The translations under genes and the position numbers were made by a program. A stretch of DNA of 64,000 nt from Brachynemurus nebulosus (lineage: Eukaryota; Arthropoda; Insecta; Neuroptera; Myrmeleontidae): contig JAPWDM010000078.1 in the NCBI GenBank assembly GCA_035578155.1, positions 124,001-188,000 on the forward strand. The letters are read 5' to 3'. The number at the start of each line of letters is the position of its first letter. Position 1 is the first letter of the stretch. A model generated the notes under the pieces. It was not told the origin of the DNA, made no database searches, and worked only from the letters and a program-made list of their open reading frames with translations. Below are positions 51,514 through 60,869 of the stretch, piece by piece.

Positions 51514-52804
51514 GGAGAGACAGGGGCATGTACTAACAGATTTTACTTTTTTACATATGAAACGGAAATGAAACTAGTAAGCGTTTTTTTTTGTAAACGT
51601 TATGAAGCATCAACTATCTGTCTATAATTTTTGATAAAATAAACTTACATATCCCTTGTACTTTCAATGGAAAAACCCATTTTCTAAAAAAATGTGTTTG
51701 TTAATACTTACCCCAATTTTGGGGCAAGTTTTAACAACGTTGCGGTAAGTATTAACATTAGAGTTTTAATATGATTATGATATTTTGTAGATATTTACTT
51801 ATAGGAAATAAAACAAAGTATCATATTTAACGTGTTTATTATTAGAAAGGAATTAATTTGACATAGAAAATTCTTATTTTAGATTTATCTTTACTTAATT
51901 AGTTAAAGTTAATCATTATTTTAATTTTATCTGAGGCAATAGTTAGTCAGTCCTTATTAAGTAGCAAATTACGTCACTTTGACCTTGATAACGAAACAAA
52001 AATTGGTAAATTTCCAGTCTTCGATAGGCAACCACAATCGTTTAATATCTTCTATATTAAAAAATATTTACTTATTAAAAAATTAGTCTTCGTCTTATTT
52101 AACATTATTATACGAGTAATTCTTGAAATATATGATAACTCAGATCAAGCAAAACTCTTGCTCTGCTTCACTGCAGAAAAGATATAAAAATTAAAACCAT
52201 TTAAATTTAACACTCACATATGTACACACATATATATGTAAACATATTTGACAATGTCACGAAAAAAATTTTGGTAGCCTCGAAGCATGAAAATGACGAT
52301 ATTTGGATTTTGAAATCGGGATGAATACAATAACCTCTTTATAGTGAAGTTAAAAACATAGTCTTTGTTGCATAAAATTTAAATGAGGTAAATGTTAACA
52401 TGTTAATACTTACCCCATGCATTTTGTTAATACTTGCCCCGAAGGTAAATTTTTTACAAATTTAAATTTTTAAAAAGAGTACGTTGATAATGCGGTAAAA
52501 TTTAAACAAAATACAATACCAGATGGAATATGCTACCGTTTGAAATAAATTTAGTCTCTTTTAGGTATACAATCATGCTTCAAATCAAAAAACCGTCGAC
52601 TTAAAAATGTTCTTTTACCTAATAAAATCTACGCCTTACTCACAACTTTGTTTTGCGGCAACCGACCGAAGACTGATTGGTCACAACGTGTCCGTGGTCA
52701 TCTACTGATGACAGCAACCGGACGTACTTAATTTTTTCGTCCGTAGTTTGGCGGAAAATGGTCTATTAATACTTACCCCCGTTAATACTAGCCCCCGTCT
52801 CCCC
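51514..52804. mobile_element. TIR element with GGGGAGACGGGGGC ends, 1.3 kb
   Basis: Left GGAGAGACAGGGGCATGTACTAAC and the complement of the right end GGGGAGACGGGGGCTAGTATTAAC are inverted repeats. TA dinucleotides lie outside both ends. The interior repeats TTAATACTTACCCC or close variants at about 51707, 51743 (inverse), 52410, 52427 and 52771. No transposase frame is seen. It lies just downstream of gene C. Confidence 0.7.
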
Positions 52805-52992
52805 TAAATAGAATTACGTATAGCTAACTTTGTTTCGCATACAGTTTCATAGTTCAATAATTCTTATTATTGTATTTTTTAGAAAATATTTGGCTATTAA
52901 ATAATTGGCTAAAAAATTTAATGGAGTTTTTCACTTTCACCGTAAACTATACCTAGATGTTATGAAGTGTACTTTATTTTTTCTGTGACATC

Positions 52993-53294
52993 CAGGGCCG
53001 TAACAACCGATAGAGAGAGGGGGGAGGGGTCCAAGGGGGTCCGGATCCCCGTAAAATTACGTGGACCCCTCATAAATTTACGTAAATTTTCATTCAATTT
53101 AGTTTTTATTTAAATTAAAAAGTAACATCTTTAGTGGTCTACTGATATTTTTTATTTGAAAATCGGAAATTTTGAGGCGATATTTTCGATAATATTTTGC
53201 AATGTTATCGGAGAATTATTAATTGTGTTATCAAAAAATTCTATCTAAATTTTTGTTGGAGCCCCTCTGCAGATTTGTAGTTGCTGCGCCCCTG
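52993..53294. mobile_element. Probable hAT-like MITE remnant
   Basis: The left end CAGGGCCGTAACAACC and the right end AGTTGCTGCGCCCCTG are imperfect inverted repeats. No convincing 8-bp duplication is visible, so the boundaries are uncertain. Confidence 0.5.
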
Positions 53295-53819
53295 TACTGA
53301 TATCTATAGAGAACCTTTTATTTATGTGAATTATTTCAGATTTTTCGGTTTGTAAACCTCAACGATACGGTGAGAGCAAAATATTTTTCACAAATTTTTG
53401 AGAATTAATCAAAAATTAGTTTGACTTAAAATTTAAAAGAAAAAGGAGTCCTTCAAATAATACCCCATATGGATTTTATTGTTTCACTTTAAAATTTTGA
53501 GCACTTTTTGTGAATAAAAATAAAAATATTTCTGAAAATTTTTCACCCAAGTAAATACGAATTTCTACCACTCCACCAAGTTTCAATAGGAAGTCGACAG
53601 TAGTTGCTGAGAGAAATGAAGAAATGAAGAAATGTTTACCTTTTGAATAGGAAATCGTAAAAATCTAGAATATTCATTACATCTACATTAGTACATTTAG
53701 TAAATTTTTCTATAATTAAATTAATCTATACATATAATTGGTACTGTAAATAGTTATCGGAATAGATATAAAAACCGCGATTTTTTAAATTTTTGCCTGT
53801 ATGTTCGTCTGTCTGTCTG

Positions 53820-54130
53820 TCTGTTCACCCATCACACAAAAACTACTAGACGGATTTTAATGAAATTTGATGTGATGATAACTTATTACCTGGGCCAACA
53901 TTTAAGATACTCTTCTTACCCCTGGAAAATGTCTTATTCCTACAGGAAAATAGAAAAACCATTTTGAGTATGTGCACACATTACGCAAAAACTATTGAAC
54001 GGATTTTAATGAAACTTGGTGTGATGATAACTTATTAACTGCGTCAACACTTAGGATACTTTTTATTACAGGAAAATGTTTCCTTGCCTCGGAAAAATAT
54101 AAAGATTATTTTGAGCATGTGCATACTTTA
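53820..54130 (+). repeat. Tandem ~165-bp repeat pair (ACGGATTTTAATGAAATT type)
   Basis: Two units repeat ACTA.T.GACGGATTTTAATG and GATGATAACTTATTA, then CAACA.TTA.GATACT. It ends about 150 bp downstream of gene D. Confidence 0.72.
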
Positions 54131-54262
54131 GAACGACGTCGCGAGTACAGTTAGTGATTAATAAAATTACTAAATATGTAGTTAAGTTGATATTAATTTT
54201 TACAGGACTTACATTTTAAGATAATATCAAAATATTCCAAATATAACATTTGTAGCAGTTAT

Positions 54263-54268
54263 TTTATT
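54263..54268 (-). terminator. Poly(A) signal of gene D
   Basis: AATAAA on the minus strand about 15 bases after the stop. The short 3' UTR is like that of gene A. Confidence 0.5.
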
Positions 54269-54282
54269 GAAATTATTAAAAT

Positions 54283-54956
54283 TTAATGTTGTCCTTGGCA
54301 GCCAGCATACATAATAACTAAAAACCATTTTTCCTGTGGTCTTTCACACTGTTCCTGTTTGAATAAACACAGATTATTAAAAGTTCTCTCTCTACCATCT
54401 TTATCACTTTTTCCACAAACATAATTCGTGTCCGTTGTACAATTTTTCGGGCATGGATTATGTTGAAAGAATTGACACGGAGCGGCTCCAAGCAGATACC
54501 AGTCCTCATCTGGATGTATACATTCTTGTTCACTTTTAAAGTCACACAAATTTGCAAAGTGTTGATATTTGCCATGTTTATTACGGGCACAGAGCACTCT
54601 TACTTCTTTTGTGCACATTTTTGGACAACCTTCCAGTACCGTACTATGATGCATTCGATGAAGTATGTCGGGACATGTGCTAAACTTCCATTTTTCTTCC
54701 TTATGACGACATTGATGAACTTTAAATATGCAATGATTCCCGAATTTTAGCGTTTTACCGTCGTTATTTACGCCACAAATGGGAAGGAAATCCGTAGTGC
54801 ACACTTCTGGACAGTCATCGTTGCTGGCTGTTGCAAAATGGAGCGTTATTAATACTATATTAAAAAAAAATAAATAAATATAAATGTTAGATCAATTTTT
54901 TGGATAGTATTTTTATAGTTTTACTTACAAACGCAAGTCAAAAATAGCACTTTCAT
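54283..54956 (-). CDS. Gene D: secreted three-domain Kazal-like inhibitor, paralogue of gene B
   Basis: Exon 1 is 54956-54929 and exon 2 is 54854-54283, with a 74-bp GTAAGT...ATAG phase-1 intron; the product is 199 residues. The signal peptide starts MKVLFLTCVLLITLHF, nearly the same as gene B. Domains lie at about residues 24-70, 86-136 and 144-195, ending QGQH. Predicted P1 residues are T, K and T, where gene B has M, R and R. Domain 1 is short between C5 and C6 (11 residues) and is followed by a His-rich 15-residue linker absent from gene B. Domains 2 and 3 have VLC and YVC in place of PVC, so their binding loops are less canonical. The reading frame is intact. It lies head-to-head with gene E. 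Confidence 0.9.
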
Positions 54957-55022
54957 TGTTATTTTTTGAACTCCGCAATTTAATTTTACTGGTTTTTTTT
55001 AAACTATTGATAAATATTTCCT

Positions 55023-55030
55023 ATTTATAT
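55023..55030 (-). promoter_or_regulatory. TATA-like box of gene D
   Basis: The minus strand reads ATATAAAT, about 70 bp upstream of the ATG. This is the same distance as in gene B, and the flanking sequence is similar. Confidence 0.5.
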
Positions 55031-55090
55031 GAGTAAATCACTTAGATAACTAAAAAACTTATTTTTTTAAACATATATTTACGAAAAAAT

Positions 55091-55152
55091 TACCAAATTA
55101 GGAAAATATTACAATTGATAACAACAGAGTGAACGGGTCAAAGGGATCAAAC
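55091..55152 (-). promoter_or_regulatory. Upstream block shared by genes B and D (copy at gene D)
   Basis: Counterpart of the block at 47866-47920, with TGATAA at 55116-55121 and GAACGGGTCAAA at 55131-55142. A second AGATAA is at 55044-55049, closer to the TATA-like box. Confidence 0.45.
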
Positions 55153-55159
55153 ATAGTTT

Positions 55160-57120
55160 ATTAATCTATACAGTCAAGTATCCTATAGCAGCACTTACTG
55201 GATGTGTTAAATTTTGAAAGTGCTTCTATAAAGTCGATCTATCATAAAATGTGCCTGTTTTTTTAAATGATACTTTTCGTTATCGAAAACTTTGATCGTA
55301 AATATCCCCTAAAGAATGTGTCAAAAGTGCCACAAAATAACGAAATTTTTGAAGGATTAAGCAAAGTAATTTGTGAGTATTTCAAACATCGCAGAACTAT
55401 TAAAATGTTGTTATCATTGTCGGAAATTATCAATATCGAAAATAACGATATTTTCAAAATGGATTCACTTAATTTGTATTAATTCTGAGTCTCCTATAAC
55501 GCGGGCTTTTTTCGTATCTTTGTGATTCCCACGCACAAAGCAGTTTTTATACTATGCATTTTTGAAAGGGTTAAAAATCAATCAACCTTTGGGAATGTAC
55601 CTATATAATTATCATTTGTTTATAAATTCTTTAATCTTGACCTTGAATTAAATAAAAAATTTCTAGAATATTGTGTTTATATTTTGTAACACCACTTGAA
55701 AAATCATGTACGATGCAATAAAATTCATTTAATTAATTTTTAATCGATGCAATTAACGCAATCTTCAATGATTCTTACCGATAAGGAAGCCACTGATTTT
55801 TTTTTTAAATCTACGATAATCGAGAAGGTCGTGAGATTTTTACATAACAACTATTCTTTAGTCAATAAAAAGTAAACAAAGTTATTGAATCCACCAAAAT
55901 GGACAATGACTCAATGACCTTGATCGATGGTTGAGATAAGTTGAGAAAACTTATTTTTTTCTTGTGTGGTTTATGGCAAAATTTAGTTTAATCCATAGAA
56001 CACGTTTAACCAAATTTGACGACTACGTAATATTTGAAATTGTATTTGAATGTTATAAAAGATGTAACTTTGTATATCGTAAGTGTCTCTGATAACACTC
56101 AAGGAGTTTATTATTGATAAAAAATATATTTTTGCAGGTTTTTTTCCAACAAGAATAATTAATTTTTGTTAATTACAATTTTTTTTTAACAAAACAATGC
56201 ATAGGTGCAAAATTGCTAGTTGAGTCGTAGGGAATGAGTGGTCTCTCCCGATCACTTTAGTCGCGTCCAATTTGGGTAATCGGACCAATTTAGGTACATA
56301 ATGGAACCCAGATAACAAAAATCCGGACGGGTATTTTTCGAATCTGGACTTTTTGCTCGAGGTTCCACGTATGTGCCAGGAGAAATGAAATCAGGCACAA
56401 AATAATTTTGCATATGGGACAGTAAAAGGAGCAAAATTTTGATAAATTTTGGTCAGTGATTCTGGAGTTATTGTCATTTAACTTTTTGAAAACATCGAAA
56501 AATTTTTTGTTTTTTTCGATATTCTTTGAACCTTGTTTATGGAAATCGCAGAAACTTATACGAAAATTATAATAAACGGTCACAGTTATTTTGAAAGCAA
56601 AATTTTTTCATGACTCTATTTTCCTTAACAGAACTGAACAATTTTTAGTAGTTAGCTAATAAAAGCCATAGCATACTTCCAATTGGCAATCAATTGGCAA
56701 TGGGGGAACCACGGGGGTAAAATTTCGAAAAGTTTGCCGCAATCTTGTTCCATATAACTTAAAAATACATTGCAAAAATTGATTCTTTACAATCTTTAAA
56801 AGGAATAGTTTTTTTCATTGCTTTTTGGCTATTATCCATAAATATTTCAAAGTCAATTCCTTATCAGTTACTAACCCCAACGCCTTCGCCCCAGAAGGCT
56901 TCAAAAAATAGAAATGGGACGAGAAAATCTTACAATTGTGTAGCCAGCTTTTTTTACACTTATTAGAAATTTGGAATTGTTTTAATGTTAAAGCGATTCA
57001 AGCAGCCGGATCTGAAAACAATTTTTTTTGGTATTTCAAAAGACCTTTAGTAAGCTAGCATTTTTTTATTGAATGCGACATGGCAACACTGAAACAATAA
57101 AGTAACACGTAGTACTATCG
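55160..57120. other. Divergent spacer between genes D and E, distal part
   Basis: Apart from the promoter-proximal elements, this DNA is AT-rich with chance frames (55267-55482, 56290-56583). No transposon ends are recognised, in contrast to the spacer between genes B and C. Confidence 0.5.
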
Positions 57121-57125
57121 ATTAA

Positions 57126-57205
57126 TGATAATTGATAATTCGCTAGTATCTTATCAATAGTATTAAGGTATTGTTTTGATAACTGGCCATAAAAAATATA
57201 TATAA
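57126..57205 (+). promoter_or_regulatory. GATA-site cluster and TATA box of gene E
   Basis: TATATATAA is at 57197-57205, about 85 bp before the ATG. Immediately upstream are four WGATAR-type sites: TGATAA at 57126-57131, 57133-57138 and 57177-57182, and TTATCA at 57151-57156. GATA factors commonly drive gut and fat-body genes in insects; use here is inference. Confidence 0.5.
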
Positions 57206-57285
57206 ACTAACTGTGAATCACACAACGTCAATCCGTACTACTTTCGTCCAGTGAAAGATACATTAATTCTAAAATTCACCTAAAC

Positions 57286-58368
57286 ATGGCTAGTCAAACG
57301 ATCTGCATTGGTAAGTCCACAAAATACATTTTCGAAAAATTTCCAAACTAACAATACTGTTTTTTTATTGCAGCTCTATTAGCACTTTTTGCACTGACTA
57401 TTTCAAGCTGTCATGGCGCGTCATGTAATCCAAAATGTCCAAGAATATTTCAACCGGTGTGTGCCGTAAACAATTTTGGACAAACGAAAACGTTCAACAA
57501 CATGTGTATGATGGAATACGACGCCTGCATTAATCGCGACGAAGGGTGGCGATTCGTAAAAGAGGGTGGATGTGGTTCTTCAGTATTATCGAGAACTGCC
57601 GTCGACGAATGTCCAAAGTTTTGCCCGTTAGCGTTCGAACCAATCTGTGGCATCAACAATTCCGGCCAGAGGCGTACATTTGACAATAATTGTGTATTCG
57701 AAGCCACGCAGTGTACCGAACGTACCGCCGGCTGGAAAATAATCGGGGATCATGACTGTTCCCTGGTTCCCAACACTGCCAACGAGTGCCCATCATTTTG
57801 TACGTTCGAATACGCCCCGGTTTGTGGACAGGATCAAACTGGTAATATGAAGACGTTCGGCAATTTGTGTGCATTCAAAATGGAACAATGCAATAACCGT
57901 GCAGCAGCTTGGAGAATCGTTGCCGAAGCTGCTTGTAAACAACTATTTTCAGCCGAAGAGAAACCGAAATGTTCGAACGTGTGCACGGACGATCTGGCGC
58001 CAGTTTGTGGCGTCAGTAACACCGGCGTCTTTAAAACGTTCGAAAACAAATGTATGCTCGAAATGGAAGGTTGCAACAATCGCGATGCCGGTTGGAAATT
58101 GTTCGCTCAACAACCATGCGATCTGAAAAAACCATTGGACTCCAAAAGTTGTGATAAACCATGCACCAGAGAGTATGTGCCAGTTTGCGCGCAAGACAAC
58201 ACGGGCAATTTGAAATCGTTCCCAAATAAGTGTGTGTTCGAAATTGCCCAATGCAACGATCGTGATGCCGGATGGAAAATTATAAGTGCGGGCGACTGTT
58301 CCACTGAACGATATGTACGAGGTCTCATGAAATTGTCCCGCGTTTTGATGGCTCGTTCACACCGGTAA
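57286..58368 (+). CDS. Gene E: secreted five-domain Kazal-like inhibitor with basic tail
   Basis: Exon 1 is 57286-57310 and exon 2 is 57374-58368, with a 63-bp GTAAGT...TTGCAG phase-1 intron; the product is 339 residues. The spliced signal peptide starts MASQTICIALLALFALTISS. Five very regular 50-residue domains lie at about 26-75, 88-137, 147-196, 208-257 and 268-317, each C-x3-C-x7-C-x14-C-x6-C-x14-C with Trp after C5. Linkers are 9-12 residues. Predicted P1 residues are R, L, F, D and R, suggesting a broad target range (trypsin-, elastase- and chymotrypsin-like), with Asp in domain 4 unusual. A 22-residue basic tail (RYVRGLMKLSRVLMARSHR core) follows the last Cys and is not seen in the other four proteins. 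The function is inferred from the Kazal fold. Confidence 0.92.
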
Positions 58369-58550
58369 ATTATCTTCAAATGAATGCCCCAGTCTCGAGC
58401 GGTAAAATGTTTACATCCAGGAGCTGACTGGAAACTAGTCAACACCTAAACACAATCTTGGATCTTTTAAAATACCATCATATAATATATGTCACATTAT
58501 TTATTATGATATTTTTTTTATACTGATATGTATTATCTTTCTGATATTTT

Positions 58551-58556
58551 AATAAA
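58551..58556 (+). terminator. Poly(A) signal of gene E
   Basis: AATAAA about 180 bases after the stop, followed by a T-rich stretch. Confidence 0.5.
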
Positions 58557-58634
58557 TTGTTACTATTTGTAAATTTTTTATTACTTATTATTACACGAGG
58601 GGTTTGTATTTTTTCGAATAAATTTCTGTTTATA

Positions 58635-58880
58635 TACAGGGTGTCAGAGAAATAAGTCTTAATATTCTGAGGGGCGACTCGTAGCACCCTGTGGACACTA
58701 AAACCGCTGGAATTTTTTTGGAATTAACAGTCGCGTCACCATTCAAAAGGATAAGAGTTATTTCCAATACAGGGTGTAAAGGGTCCAATATATACAGTGT
58801 GTAAAGGAAATAACTCTTATCCTTTTGAGGGGTGACGCGACTGTTAATTCCGAAAAAATTCCTGCGGTTTTAGTATCTAC
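58635..58880. mobile_element. Inverted-repeat element with ACAGGGTGT motifs
   Basis: Arms 58697-58765 and 58806-58874 are complementary (TAACAGTCGCGTCACC and GGTGACGCGACTGTTA). ATACAGGGTGT motifs at 58635 and 58769 resemble the ends of short mariner-type MITEs. It lies just past the 3' end of gene E and next to a hAT-like end. Confidence 0.65.
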
Positions 58881-58882
58881 AG

Positions 58883-59065
58883 CAGGGGTGGCCAACCCGC
58901 GGCCCGCGGGCCGCATGTGACCCGCCTTGAACTATTTTTGGCTCGCGCGATTCATCACACTTATACAAAATATATTTATTTTATAATGTCCAAGGTATTA
59001 AATTAATAATTAAATTATTAAATTAAAAAATTAAATTATTAGAACATATAATTATATATGCGGCC
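58883..59065. mobile_element. hAT-like end, CAGGGGTGGCCAAC type
   Basis: CAGGGGTGGCCAACCCGCGG followed by GCGGGCCGCATGTGACC resembles the GC-rich termini of animal hAT elements. A GCGGCCCGCGG motif recurs at about 59060. The right terminus was not found. Confidence 0.45.
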
Positions 59066-59551
59066 CGCGGAGTTATGATGTTGCCTAAGCTGTCGCGTTT
59101 TTGTTAGTTGACAGTTCTTCCGGTTAAATTGCTTTTAGGCAAGAAATTTGAGTTGTAGAAAACAGAAATTGATTTAGAATAAATATAAAACTCAAGTGTA
59201 ATACGGTAAGACAATTTAACGAATAAATTAAATTAGTATAATTCATATTAATTATTTAATATATTGTTACTATGGTTCTAAAATCAATTAGATTTACCAA
59301 TACGAATTTTTGTTTTGTTTTTATCGTGTTTACGTACAGTGAAATGACCAATGAAATGTTTTGTACCATTTTTTTCGCTGTAAAAATCTGTCCTAACTTT
59401 TTTTCCATGGTAAAAGTGGAAAAGCCACAATATTCTTATGGTACTTGATACACATAAGTTAAATTGTCTTTCTTATTTCCAAAAAATCCTGAAGTAGTTA
59501 TGCTAACTAGTTAAGAGACCATGACATAATTGAGGAAGTGAAAATTGGACA

Positions 59552-59742
59552 AATGGCGAGAGAAATGACGGACCCCGAGGCATAATAAATAATTTTCAAT
59601 TTCTAATTTCAATTTCCTAAAACTACAACTAATAGAATTGGCGAGCAAAAGAAAAACGTCATCTCACTTTCTTCGGGCCCTTTTTTAGACTCGGGCCCCC
59701 GGACAATTGCCCCACGTGCCCTACCCTCTCACCGGCCCGGAT
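59552..59742 (+). mobile_element. CAGGGCC-family hAT-like fragment
   Basis: GGCGAGAGAAATGACGG, GGCGAGCAAAAGAAAA and CGGGCCC...GGGCCCCCGG...TTGCCCC follow the family order. The terminal CAGGGCC is absent, so the copy is 5'-truncated or decayed. Confidence 0.5.
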
Positions 59743-59887
59743 GAAAAAGTAAAGTAATATTTATCTTTAGGAAAAAATTAATATTCAATAAAAAAAATTT
59801 CAAAACCCTTCATGAAAAACGCCATGAGTATCAAATAAAAAATTCCTTCCTTGAGGTTTCATCGTCCAAGTTTGATTATAATTTAGA

Positions 59888-60140
59888 ATATGAAATTCCA
59901 GGAATCTTTATTTGAAATTTTTAGGGGTTTTAATACTTTTGTATTTGCCGTGAATTCATCGGTGAAGCATTTTAGATTTTCGTCGAAGGCTTTAAGAAAA
60001 AAACTTATTGTCAGGAACACTATTTCCCGCAAGTACAATTGCACTTGCTCGATTTTTATCAAAACTGGTTAAGAACCATCTCGCAATTAGCCTATCAACT
60101 TTCAAAGTGGTTTGTTAAATTTTAAACTTTTATCCTGGAA
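59888..60140 (+). repeat. Decayed unit of the 38.4-kb repeat
   Basis: It has AATATGAAATTCCAGGAATC, TTTGCCGTGAATTC and AACTTTCAAAGTGG in the same order as 38357-39000. The frame at 59890-60072 lies inside and is not a gene. Confidence 0.6.
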
Positions 60141-60354
60141 TTTTTCATCAAAGCTGCATATAAGGACTATTCCAAAAATACCAGCTCTTAAGCAAAACAA
60201 AAAAAAAATTACAGTTGGTTAAGCCGTTTTGAAAATAAATGATAGACGCAAGTATAACAACATCCAGATGCCTTCATTTGGATCTTTTGTTGGTATTTTA
60301 GTAACTTAGATTTTAATAAATTTTACATTTTTCGCTATGAAATTTTCAACATTC

Positions 60355-60868
60355 GTATAAGACGACATAATACCATTCCAACTAATGGCGGAAATGATTC
60401 CAGGCTACAAGAATTCTATTTAAAATTAAAGAATTACTTTTAAACATTTCTCTAATGCTTAAGAAAGTGTCTATATTTATCTAAATTACATTCTTGACCA
60501 AGTGGTCGGAAGACGGCATTTCATATTACACGACCTAATGTTATTCCAACTAGTGGCCCAACTGATTCCAGGCTACAAGATACTATTTAAATTTAAAAAA
60601 ACTGTTTTCAAACATTTCCCTAATACTTAAAAAAATGTCGATATTTATCTAAATTACACGGTCGGCCAAGTGGTCGAAAAACGACATTTCATATTACACG
60701 ACCTAATTTTATTCCAACTAATGACTGAAATGATTCCAGGTTACAAGAATTCTATTTAAAATTAAAGAATTACTTTTAAACATTTCTCTAATGCTTAAAA
60801 AAGTGTCGAGATATTTCTGAATTACATGGTTGACCAAGTAGTCACAAAACGACATTTCATATTAAAAA
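60355..60868 (-). repeat. ~180-bp satellite array (locus 2)
   Basis: About three units in reverse orientation to the 31.6-32.6 kb array. Shared motifs are ATGATTCCAGGCTACAAGAA, TCTAATGCTTAA.AAAGTGTC and CATTTCATATTACACGACC. Confidence 0.85.
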
Positions 60869-60869
60869 A

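Noticed and set aside
57450..58445. Minus-strand frames opposite gene E
   Set aside because: Antisense shadows; the plus strand carries five regular Kazal-like domains.
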